Positions 1 through 5,596 of a stretch of DNA of 7,214 bases are shown in pieces (within the stretch, counting starts at the first letter, position 1; each line of letters starts with the position of its first letter). Source of the DNA: an uncultured Ectothiorhodospiraceae bacterium (GTDB lineage: Bacteria; Pseudomonadota; Gammaproteobacteria; UBA6429; Thiohalophilaceae); contig CAMYMO010000423.1 of NCBI GenBank assembly GCA_947259425.1, forward strand, positions 1 to 7,214. The letters run 5' to 3'. Under the pieces are notes generated by a model that was given only the letters and a program-made list of their open reading frames with translations, did no database searches and was not told where the DNA came from. Both the position numbers and the translations under genes were made by a program.

Positions 1-1
1 A

Positions 2-1099
2 TTATTTGTCGGCACCCATTTCAGTGGAATGCTTCGCTCGTTCAGTGCCATTGGGTTTCTGGGTAGCACTATCAATTTCAGCCCAGGCATGGCCTTCTTG
101 TTTGATCAGGTTTACTAATATTTCTATTTGCTCATCGCTGTCATTCAATGCCGGAATATAATGATACTGTTCACCGCCATGTTGTTTAAAGAGTTCAGCA
201 TTTTGTATGGCGAGCTCTTCAAGTGTTTCCAGACAGTCGACTGAAAAACCGGGAGCAATAATCTGTATCGATTTAATGCCCTGATCAGGCATAAGCTCAA
301 GGTTTTTATCCAGATACGGTTGTAGCCAGGGTTCCCGACCAAAGCGAGATTGAAAATATAATTTCCATTCATCAGTCGCCAAATTGAGCGATTCTGAAAC
401 CAGTCGGGCGGTTTTTTGGCATTGACAATAATAAGGATCACCGGCATGCAGATAGCGTTCTGGAATACCATGGAAAGAAAAGATTAATTTATCCGGCTTA
501 CCTTTTTCAGCCTGAGTTTGTTTTATCTGCTTTGCAATCGCTTCGATGTACAGGGGATGATCATGGTATTGCATTAACATTCTAAAGTTGGGCAACCAGC
601 GCCATTGTTTAAGTTGGTCCGTGATTTCATCAAATACCGCTGCAGTGGTGGTGGCCGAGTATTGGGGGTAGAGCGGTAAGATTAATAATCGTTCGACGTT
701 TTTATCTCGAAGTTTTTCCAAGGCAGACGCGATGCTCGGGTTGCCGTAGCGCATGGCCAATTCCACATGCAGTGGGCCAGGGAATGACTGATTAACATGA
801 AATTGTAACTTTTCACAAATGGCCTGGGAGATCACCAACAACGGTGAACCTTTTGGTGTCCAGATTTTTGCGTAGGCCTTGGCGACATGACGCGGTCGGA
901 TGCGTAAGATGATCCCATGCAGGACCATGCGCCATAATAGTCGCGGAAATTCCACTACCCGCGGATCAGCTAAAAATTCAGCCAAATAGCGGCGTACCGC
1001 ACCTGGCGTCGCGGCATCCGGGGTGCCTAAATTGACAAGCAGAACTCCGGTCGCGGGTGTTTGATCATGACGAAAAGTCGATTTGCTGGTGTATTTCAT
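2..1099 (-). CDS. hemH: Ferrochelatase (protoheme ferro-lyase)
   Basis: Inserts Fe2+ into protoporphyrin IX, the terminal step of protoheme synthesis, in the cytoplasm or at the inner face of the membrane. The 365-residue product is complete; its TAA stop lies at the window edge. Visible family marks are the N-terminal GVLLVNLGTPDA (residues 18-29), LPLYPQYSATT (141-151), SFHGIPERYL (208-217) carrying the catalytic His210, and DCLETLEEL (288-296) carrying Glu291. The His-to-Glu distance of 81 matches the His183/Glu264 pair of the B. subtilis enzyme. The signature FQSRFGREPWLQPYL (249-263) is intact. No C-terminal cysteine cluster for a [2Fe-2S] centre is present, and the last ~25 residues are a polar tail. 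The start MKY fits the short N-terminal extension seen in many gammaproteobacterial HemH, and no good Shine-Dalgarno is visible upstream. The gene is divergent from the dehydrogenase; a functional link between them is not evident. Confidence 0.96.
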   Translation of the reverse strand: MKYTSKSTFRHDQTPATGVLLVNLGTPDAATPGAVRRYLAEFLADPRVVEFPRLLWRMVLHGIILRIRPRHVAKAYAKIWTPKGSPLLVISQAICEKLQFHVNQSFPGPLHVELAMRYGNPSIASALEKLRDKNVERLLILPLYPQYSATTTAAVFDEITDQLKQWRWLPNFRMLMQYHDHPLYIEAIAKQIKQTQAEKGKPDKLIFSFHGIPERYLHAGDPYYCQCQKTARLVSESLNLATDEWKLYFQSRFGREPWLQPYLDKNLELMPDQGIKSIQIIAPGFSVDCLETLEELAIQNAELFKQHGGEQYHYIPALNDSDEQIEILVNLIKQEGHAWAEIDSATQKPNGTERAKHSTEMGADK

Positions 1100-1133
1100 T
1101 TCGTTAATATGTTTGTATGGTGAAGGTTTCTAA

Positions 1134-1175
1134 TTAGTACTGCATGTTAGCAAGTCTGAAAGTATTAGTGTACTG
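1134..1175. promoter_or_regulatory. Imperfect direct repeat in the hemH/dehydrogenase divergent spacer
   Basis: Two related short motifs, TTAGTACTG (1134-1142) and TTAGTGTACTG (1165-1175), lie about 31 bp apart (roughly three helical turns) in the 109-bp spacer between the divergent starts. Each holds a small palindrome (AGTACT; GTAC). The arrangement could be a paired operator acting on either gene, but the motifs are short and the spacer is AT-rich, so chance is a real alternative. No convincing -35/-10 pair was found for either gene in this spacer. Confidence 0.2.
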
Positions 1176-1195
1176 AATAAAGCAAACGGAATAGT

Positions 1196-1199
1196 GGAG
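1196..1199 (+). promoter_or_regulatory. Shine-Dalgarno deciding the dehydrogenase start
   Basis: GGAG sits 9 bases upstream of ATG 1209. An in-frame GTG at 1194 overlaps this motif and has no purine-rich box of its own, so the GTG is more likely part of the ribosome binding site than the start. Confidence 0.65.
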
Positions 1200-1208
1200 A
1201 ATCATAGT

Positions 1209-2165
1209 ATGCGTGGGGCCTTTCTGGATTGGGATAGCCTAAATGGCGATGAGTTGGATCGAGATAGCCTGCATGCCTTACCCGTGGATTGGCAATATTT
1301 TGCCAATATTGGACGGAGTGAATTGGAAGACGGTATTGATGACTATGACATTTTGATTAGCAATAAAGTCAATCTGGATACCGCGCTTCTATCAAAGGCA
1401 AAACGACTGAAATTGATTTGCATCGCCGCAACGGGCACCAACAATGTCGATCTTACCTCAGCAACTGATAACCAGGTAATCGTGACCAATGTTCGTGCCT
1501 ATGCGACCGAGTCTGTTGTGCAACACGTCTTTATGTTGATCCTGAATTTGATGCGGCATTTTCCTGACTATCAACAAAGTCTGGCCAATGGTGCATGGCA
1601 AAATAGTGAACATTTTTGTTTATTAAACCATCCAGTGCAGTCGTTAACTGGAAAGACACTTGGCATTATCGGCTATGGTGAATTAGGCCAGGCCGTCGCC
1701 AGGATGGGCCAGTGTTTTGGAATGAAAATTTTAGTCGCGGAGAGTATGGATAACAAAAGTCAACAGACGGGTCGAGTCTGTTTGACCGAGCTTTATGCTC
1801 AAGCGGATGTTATCAGCTTGCACTGTCCGCTTACCCCAGAGACGGAAAATTTAATTAATCGTGATGTGTTTACCAATATGCAAAACACGGCGTTTTTAAT
1901 TAATACCGCACGCGGTGGTATAGTTAACGAACAGGATTTACTGACGGCATTACAATCCGGTCAGATTGCGGGTGCTGCATTAGATGTATTACAACAGGAG
2001 CCGCCCAAAGCAGACGACTTTTTGTTAAAGGCATCTTTGCCCAATCTTATTATTACCCCGCACATTGCCTGGGCCAGTCTTCAGGCACGTCAATCTTTAC
2101 TGGATAAGGTTGCACAAAATATTCAAGCCTGGATTTCGGGTAATGTCATCAATCAGGTTAATTAA
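1209..2165 (+). CDS. D-2-hydroxyacid dehydrogenase, glycerate dehydrogenase/hydroxypyruvate reductase type
   Basis: An NAD(P)-dependent oxidoreductase that interconverts a 2-keto acid and a D-2-hydroxy acid in the cytoplasm. Subfamily resemblance suggests hydroxypyruvate/glycerate or glyoxylate/glycolate as substrate, but sequence alone does not fix it. From Met at 1209 the protein has 318 residues, near the usual 310-330. The Rossmann motif GYGELGQAVA is at residues 155-164. The catalytic triad of the family is complete: Arg235 (NTARGG), Glu264 (QQEPP) and His285 (TPHIAW). The substrate-loop segment ATGTNNVDL is at 74-82, and ATESVVQHVF (99-108) is also typical. The N-terminus MRGAFLDWDSL fits homologues, which supports ATG 1209 over GTG 1194 (which would add five residues). 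The CULT gene follows after 2 bases, so the two are probably cotranscribed. Confidence 0.9.
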   Translation: MRGAFLDWDSLNGDELDRDSLHALPVDWQYFANIGRSELEDGIDDYDILISNKVNLDTALLSKAKRLKLICIAATGTNNVDLTSATDNQVIVTNVRAYATESVVQHVFMLILNLMRHFPDYQQSLANGAWQNSEHFCLLNHPVQSLTGKTLGIIGYGELGQAVARMGQCFGMKILVAESMDNKSQQTGRVCLTELYAQADVISLHCPLTPETENLINRDVFTNMQNTAFLINTARGGIVNEQDLLTALQSGQIAGAALDVLQQEPPKADDFLLKASLPNLIITPHIAWASLQARQSLLDKVAQNIQAWISGNVINQVN

Positions 2166-2167
2166 CC

Positions 2168-2623
2168 GTGTCCGTTTATTTAACCAGTTTGACCGTTTTT
2201 GAAAGCTTCATAATCAATTATTTTGATTCTGGTGATGCTGAAATTAAAACATCGGCATTTACCAACAAAAAAAAGGCAACGATAAACAAAAGTGAAAAAG
2301 AAAAGCGTGAACCAAAAGGGATATGTTGTGCCGCTTGTCGTAGTCCGATTACCCGTGCTGAATATGCCATTGAAGTTGAAGGACGTCATCAACACAGCTT
2401 GACCAATCCCAGTGGCATGACCTTTAAGATAGGTCTGTTTCAACAGGCGAATGCTAAGGCAGAAACCGAAGCGGTGAGTGAGTTTAGCTGGTTTGCCGGT
2501 TATCAATGGCGAATCGTTTCCTGCCCGAGCTGTTCACAACATCTGGGATGGTCTTATCACCGTGATCACAGCCCTGATTTTTATGGGCTCATCCTCAATA
2601 AATTAATCGATTTTGATAAATAA
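2168..2623 (+). CDS. Small zinc protein with a CULT (cereblon thalidomide-binding) domain
   Basis: A 151-residue protein whose residues ~50-146 form a CULT domain, the beta-tent zinc fold that in human cereblon binds thalidomide-type drugs and cyclic-imide degrons. The zinc ligands are Cys54/Cys57 (CAAC) and Cys119/Cys122 (CPSC). The aromatic cage is Trp108 (FSWF), Trp114 (GYQW) and Trp128 (LGW). Spacings Trp-6-Trp-14-Trp, and Cys122 to Trp128 of 6, equal those of human W380/W386/W400 and C394. The NPSGMTF segment (80-86) matches the cereblon NPxG loop. As in the recalled Magnetospirillum single-domain homologue MsCI4, Phe106 replaces human His378 and Tyr130 replaces Phe402. There is no Lon domain and no DDB1-binding region. 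Residues 1-49 are not recognised and turn Lys/Glu-rich after an A8 run (2267-2274). GTG 2168 is the first start after an in-frame stop at 2159; a weak AGG (2155-2157) precedes it, so translation may be coupled to the dehydrogenase 2 bases upstream. The native ligand and role in bacteria are unknown. Confidence 0.88.
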   Translation: MSVYLTSLTVFESFIINYFDSGDAEIKTSAFTNKKKATINKSEKEKREPKGICCAACRSPITRAEYAIEVEGRHQHSLTNPSGMTFKIGLFQQANAKAETEAVSEFSWFAGYQWRIVSCPSCSQHLGWSYHRDHSPDFYGLILNKLIDFDK

Positions 2624-2631
2624 TCGAACAC

Positions 2632-2647
2632 TGTGAATACGTTCACA
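2632..2647. promoter_or_regulatory. Candidate CRP/Vfr-family binding site
   Basis: TGTGA-ATACGT-TCACA is an exact match to the CRP core TGTGA-N6-TCACA, embedded in a 7-bp inverted repeat (CTGTGAA 2631-2637, TTCACAG 2642-2648). A further half-site, TGTGATCTA (2652-2660), follows 20 bp later on the same face of the helix. It lies ~120 bp upstream of the DUF2914 start and just after the CULT stop, so the DUF2914 gene is the likely target. A weak -10 TAAAAT (2703-2708) would place the site near -75. The T-poor downstream sequence argues against an intrinsic terminator. No regulator is in the window to confirm the call. Confidence 0.45.
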
Positions 2648-2744
2648 GATATGTGATCTATATTTTGTTGTTGTAGTGCATTAGAAGAACGAAATGAATG
2701 ATTAAAATTAATACCGTTCCAGCTAAGAACTGGACAGTCAGCTC

Positions 2745-2749
2745 AGGAG
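2745..2749 (+). promoter_or_regulatory. Shine-Dalgarno of the DUF2914 gene
   Basis: AGGAG precedes ATG 2761 with a long 11-base spacing. An ATG at 2751 is only 1 base from the box and opens a two-codon frame (ATG ACA TAA), so it is not a plausible start for a protein. Confidence 0.6.
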
Positions 2750-2760
2750 AATGACATAAC

Positions 2761-3432
2761 ATGAAACCAATACTATATATAATGGCCTTTTTTATCTCGA
2801 CACTTGCATACGCGGCCGAATCATCCACCCCGGCAGCGCCAGCAAGCTCGGCAACGGAGACCATGCCAGCGGAATCAAGTCCAGCGGAATCAAATCCAGT
2901 GGAATCAAATATAGAGCCGATGGCGACCGAGTCTACTACCGAACAGTCAACAACAACATCATCAGACGCAACTGCGGCAGAACAAGCCGGTTTCTCACGT
3001 GGCAGCGTTGTCCGCTCGATCTTTACCACGGCCATTCAGGATAGAGAACCGATTGATAAACTAAATAATACTGCGAGTGATACCGAACAGGTTTTTTACT
3101 TTACGGAATTACGTGATATGTCCGGACAAACTGCAATACATCGTTGGGAGCATGATGGCCAAGTGATGGCAGAAGTTAAGTTCGATGTGCGCGGTCCACG
3201 CTGGCGTGTATGGTCAAGCAAGAGTTTTGTACCCAGTACTGCAGGCGACTGGAAGGTCTCGGTTGTGAATGGTGCAGGGGAAACCATTTCAGAAGAATTG
3301 ATCAGTTTATCTGAAGTACCGTCTGAAGGGAGCACAGTGCCTTCGTCCGATCCAACCGGCGCAACAGCAGAACCAGCTTCGACAACAAACAACGAACCAC
3401 CTCTGGCCCCAACAGGTATCTCAGCAGAATAA
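2761..3432 (+). CDS. Exported DUF2914-domain protein
   Basis: A 223-residue protein of unknown function. Residues 1-19 form a Sec signal peptide: Lys2, a hydrophobic stretch, then the small-residue site AYA-A, with cleavage near residue 18 or 19. The mature protein is therefore expected in the periplasm. Residues ~20-76 are a disordered Ser/Thr/Pro/Ala/Glu linker containing PAESS-PAESN-PVESN. Residues ~79-183 are the DUF2914 domain, recognised by FTTAIQDREP (88-97), VFYFTELRDM (111-120), HRWEHDGQVMAEV (127-139), GPRWRVWSSK (145-154) and GDWKVSVV (162-169). The domain resembles a small beta-sandwich, possibly a binding module; this is an inference from its Trp/Val alternation. The C-terminal ~40 residues are again low-complexity Ser/Thr/Pro. 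It stands alone between a possible CRP-type site and an intergenic repeat. Confidence 0.85.
   Translation: MKPILYIMAFFISTLAYAAESSTPAAPASSATETMPAESSPAESNPVESNIEPMATESTTEQSTTTSSDATAAEQAGFSRGSVVRSIFTTAIQDREPIDKLNNTASDTEQVFYFTELRDMSGQTAIHRWEHDGQVMAEVKFDVRGPRWRVWSSKSFVPSTAGDWKVSVVNGAGETISEELISLSEVPSEGSTVPSSDPTGATAEPASTTNNEPPLAPTGISAE
2866..2910 (+). repeat. Three tandem 15-bp repeats within the DUF2914 linker
   Basis: CCAGCGGAATCAAGT (2866-2880) is followed by two near-copies (2881-2895, 2896-2910) differing at one and two positions. They encode PAESS, PAESN and PVESN in frame (residues 36-50). Near-identity at the DNA level suggests recent slippage or duplication, and the copy number may vary between strains. 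Confidence 0.9.
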
Positions 3433-3438
3433 CGAATA

Positions 3439-3573
3439 CTCCCTCTCCCTCCGGGAGACGAGTGCATTGGCAAGGATTGTTCCAGACAATCCTTTTGCAT
3501 TTCCGCCATCCATGGCGGTCATGCACGAGGTAGGGTGACGCAGGAGCTAAAACCGAGGGTTGGGGTGAGGGGA
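3439..3573. repeat. Composite intergenic repeat: split G/C-rich element around a hairpin-rich insert
   Basis: The left arm CTCCCTCTCCCTCCGGGAGA (3439-3458) and the right arm GAGGGTTGGGGTGAGGGGA (3555-3573) together resemble one intergenic repeat of the CCCTCACCCCAACCCTCTCCC type common in proteobacteria. About 95 bp separate them. The intervening unit is structured: outer arms GTGCAT/ATGCAC (3462-3467, 3521-3526), an inner 9-bp hairpin (3472-3494), and a second hairpin CCGCCA-TCCA-TGGCGG (3503-3518). CGAG occurs at both junctions (3459-3462, 3554-3557) and could be a target duplication. No open reading frame of its own is convincing. The repeat family assignment is from memory and needs genome-wide comparison. 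Confidence 0.6.
3472..3494 (+). terminator. Perfect 9-bp hairpin after the DUF2914 gene, possible weak terminator
   Basis: AAGGATTGT (3472-3480), loop TCCAG, ACAATCCTT (3486-3494), then TTGCATTT. The stem is perfect but the T-tract is broken after four bases. It may attenuate transcription leaving the DUF2914 gene or simply be the core structure of the intergenic repeat. Confidence 0.3.
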
Positions 3574-3639
3574 TCTCTAATTTAATGAATAGACAACCAA
3601 TTCAATCAAGATGATCAACTAATTACAATAGCGACAATT

Positions 3640-3680
3640 AAAAACGCCGCACTTGAATGTTCAAGCTGTGGCGTTTTTTT
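3640..3680. terminator. Bidirectional intrinsic terminator between the convergent DUF2914 gene and ettA
   Basis: AAAAACGCCGCA (3640-3651) pairs with TGTGGCGTTTTT (3667-3678) through one G-T wobble. The inner stem is CTTGAA-TG-TTCAAG (3652-3665), with a bulged C at 3666. A run of seven T (3674-3680) serves the plus strand, and the A-run at 3640-3644 gives a T-tract on the minus strand. The hairpin begins 13 bases beyond the ettA stop, so ettA is its nearest and most certain client. Confidence 0.9.
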
Positions 3681-3692
3681 ATTGTTTAAAAA

Positions 3693-5360
3693 TTATCGTG
3701 TCAGTTTTTTGTATTTTAAACGGGTAGGTTGATCGGCTTCATCGCCAAGACGTCGTTTACGATCGACTTCATAATCGGCATAGTTACCTTCAAACCAGGT
3801 CACCTGACTGTTACCTTCAAAGGCGAGGATGTGGGTTGCGGTCCGATCCAGGAACCAGCGATCGTGTGAGATCACTACCGCACAACCGGGAAAGGCGAGC
3901 AGGGCATCTTCTAATGAACGTAAGGTTTCCACATCGAGGTCGTTGGTGGGTTCGTCGAGTAATAAGACATTGCCACCACTCTTTAATAATTTAGCCAGAT
4001 GCACCCGGTTGCGTTCACCACCGGATAAGTCGCCGACCCGTTTTTGCTGATCGGTACCGCGGAAATTAAAACGTCCGACATAGGCGCGTGATTGAACCTC
4101 GTACTTACCCACGGTAATGATATCGGATTCATCCGCGATCTCCTGCCAGACGGTTTTATTGTCATCTAATGCATCTCGTGATTGATCGACATACGCCAGC
4201 TGTACCGTTTCTCCGATTTTAAGCTCACCTTCATCAGGTTGCTCCTGCCCGACGATCATTCTGAATAATGTCGTTTTACCCGCACCATTGGGACCGATGA
4301 TACCAACGATACCACCCGGGGGCAGACTGAAGTTTAGATCTTCATACAACAGTTGATCACCGAAACTTTTCTTCACCCCATTGGCTTGTATGACCACATC
4401 CCCTAAGCGCGGGCCGGGCGGGATATAAAGTTCTTTGGTTTCGTTACGTTTTTGAAAATCAGATGAGCTTAATTCTTCGAAGCGAGCCAGTCGGGCTTTA
4501 CTTTTTGCCTGACGCCCTTTTGGATTACTGCGTACCCATTCAAGTTCGTCTTTCATCGCCTTGGTTCGTGCCGAGGCCTGCTTCTCTTCATTCTCTAAAC
4601 GTTTTTCTTTTTGGTCCAGCCAGGATGAATAATTGCCTTCCCAGGGAATGCCTTCGCCACGATCCAGTTCCAGGATCCAGCCGGCGACGTTATCTAAAAA
4701 GTAACGATCGTGCGTGACGGCGACAACAGTACCAGCAAAGTCATGTAAGAAACGTTCTAACCAGGCCACGGATTCCGCATCCAGGTGGTTAGTCGGTTCA
4801 TCCAGTAACAACATATCCGGGCTTGATAACAGTAGCTTGCATAAGGCAACACGACGACGTTCGCCACCGGAGAGTTTTGTTACATCGGCCTCCCAAGGCG
4901 GAAGTCGTAAGGCATCGGCGGCGATCTCCAGGGTTCGATCCAGGTTATGGCCATCGGAGGCCTGTAGCAGGTTTTCTAATTTAGCCTGCTCGGCGGCCAG
5001 TGCATCAAAGTCCGCATCCGGTTCTGCGTAAGCAGCATAGACTTCATCCAGACGTGTTTGTGCTTCTTTTATCGATCCCAGTGCTTCTTCAACGTTGCCA
5101 CGCACATCTTTATCCGGATCAAGTTGAGGTTCTTGAGATAAATAACCGATATTAATGCCGGGTTGCGGCCGAGCTTCACCTTCAATCTCGGTATCGATAC
5201 CGGCCATAATCCGCAGCAGGGTCGATTTACCCGAACCATTTAAACCAAGTACACCAATCTTGGCGCCGGGGAAAAAGGAGAGGGAGATATCTTTTAGGAT
5301 AAAGCGTTTTGGGGGAACAATCTTGCTCACCCGGTTCATCGTATAAATGTATTGAGCCAT
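3693..5360 (-). CDS. ettA: Energy-dependent translational throttle EttA, ABC-F ATPase
   Basis: A cytoplasmic ABC-F protein that binds the ribosomal E site and gates entry into elongation according to ATP/ADP level. Read from MAQYIYTM the product is 555 residues, the same as E. coli EttA. ABC1 has Walker A GLNGSGKST (39-47), signature LSGGERRR (163-170) and Walker B LLLDEPTNHLD with catalytic Glu188. ABC2 has GPNGAGKTT (356-364), LSGGERNR (445-452) and LLLDEPTNDLD with Glu470. Glu188 and Glu470 fall at the E. coli positions, which fixes the start. The arm region is ~95-139, and the linker/P-site tRNA interaction motif ~242-322 includes the basic stretch NPKGRQAKSKARLARFEEL (279-297). No transmembrane segment is present. 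An upstream in-frame ATG at 5432 would add 24 unrelated residues and lies before the candidate promoter, so it is rejected. No Shine-Dalgarno precedes the chosen ATG. Confidence 0.97.
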   Translation of the reverse strand: MAQYIYTMNRVSKIVPPKRFILKDISLSFFPGAKIGVLGLNGSGKSTLLRIMAGIDTEIEGEARPQPGINIGYLSQEPQLDPDKDVRGNVEEALGSIKEAQTRLDEVYAAYAEPDADFDALAAEQAKLENLLQASDGHNLDRTLEIAADALRLPPWEADVTKLSGGERRRVALCKLLLSSPDMLLLDEPTNHLDAESVAWLERFLHDFAGTVVAVTHDRYFLDNVAGWILELDRGEGIPWEGNYSSWLDQKEKRLENEEKQASARTKAMKDELEWVRSNPKGRQAKSKARLARFEELSSSDFQKRNETKELYIPPGPRLGDVVIQANGVKKSFGDQLLYEDLNFSLPPGGIVGIIGPNGAGKTTLFRMIVGQEQPDEGELKIGETVQLAYVDQSRDALDDNKTVWQEIADESDIITVGKYEVQSRAYVGRFNFRGTDQQKRVGDLSGGERNRVHLAKLLKSGGNVLLLDEPTNDLDVETLRSLEDALLAFPGCAVVISHDRWFLDRTATHILAFEGNSQVTWFEGNYADYEVDRKRRLGDEADQPTRLKYKKLTR

Positions 5361-5398
5361 AGGAAGTTTTATATTTTTAAGAATGCAAAAGAAGATTG

Positions 5399-5427
5399 AT
5401 TGTACGTGAGCTTTGAAAGTGAGACAA
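5399..5427 (-). promoter_or_regulatory. Candidate sigma-70 promoter for ettA
   Basis: Read on the minus strand: -35 TTGTCT (5427-5422), a 17-bp spacer, -10 TACAAT (5404-5399). Matches to consensus are 4/6 and 5/6. Transcription would start near 5392, giving a leader of about 32 bases before the ettA ATG. Confidence 0.55.
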
Positions 5428-5445
5428 CGCAAGCAAAATCGGCTT

Positions 5446-5451
5446 TATAAT
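5446..5451 (+). promoter_or_regulatory. Candidate -10 box for the RND efflux operon
   Basis: An exact TATAAT, but without a recognisable -35 at 16-18 bp, so it would need an activator or is fortuitous. It would give a leader of about 140 bases that contains the palindrome at 5484-5495. A weaker alternative is TAAAAT at 5560-5565, closer to the adaptor start. Confidence 0.3.
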
Positions 5452-5466
5452 CTCGAGTAAAAAAGT

Positions 5467-5497
5467 ATGGTTTATCAGTATTAGGTTATATAACCAT
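5467..5497. promoter_or_regulatory. Palindromic candidate operator upstream of the efflux operon
   Basis: GGTTATATAACC (5484-5495) is a perfect 12-bp palindrome. An upstream ATGGTT (5467-5472) also inverts to AACCAT (5492-5497), making an overlapping longer inverted repeat. Dyads like this in front of RND operons are often operators for TetR-, MarR- or similar repressors, but no regulator gene is in the window to pair with it. The sequence is AT-rich, so a chance palindrome is possible. Confidence 0.35.
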
Positions 5498-5584
5498 GAA
5501 ATAAATACGGTGCAGTTATTATTTTTATTTTATGATAAGCAAAACATTGAGGTTTGATGTAAAATTAGCGGTTACTAATATTCT

Positions 5585-5590
5585 AAGGGA
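5585..5590 (+). promoter_or_regulatory. Shine-Dalgarno of the RND adaptor gene
   Basis: AAGGGA lies 6 bases before ATG 5597, a good match at good spacing that supports this start. Confidence 0.7.
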
Positions 5591-5596
5591 TGGATT

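Noticed and set aside
1194..1208. GTG start for the dehydrogenase adding five residues
   Set aside because: The GTGGAG appears to be the ribosome binding site of ATG 1209, and the family N-terminus begins at MRGAFLDWD.
2631..2648. Hairpin after the CULT gene as an intrinsic terminator
   Set aside because: The stem is only 7 bp and AT-rich, with no continuous T-tract after it. A CRP-type operator explains the exact TGTGA-N6-TCACA spacing better.
2751..2759. Two-codon frame ATG ACA TAA before the DUF2914 gene as a regulatory leader
   Set aside because: The ATG is 1 base from the Shine-Dalgarno, too close for initiation, and the frame is too short to distinguish from chance.
2658..3035. 125-codon minus-strand open frame overlapping the DUF2914 gene start
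   Set aside because: Antisense to the signal peptide and Ser/Ala-rich linker. Its composition (repeated DSAGLDSAG-type wording) is the mirror of the repeat, and it has no family resemblance.
3096..3509. 137-codon minus-strand open frame across the DUF2914 domain and intergenic repeat
   Set aside because: Opposite a clearly conserved coding domain and running into a non-coding repeat; no recognisable protein features.
4463..5031. Plus-strand open frames of 84 and 105 codons inside ettA
   Set aside because: Both are antisense to conserved ABC-F motifs and have low-complexity Ser/Arg-rich translations typical of shadow frames.
5361..5432. N-terminal extension of EttA from the ATG at 5432
   Set aside because: It is not family-like, shifts the known catalytic positions, and lies upstream of or within the candidate promoter.
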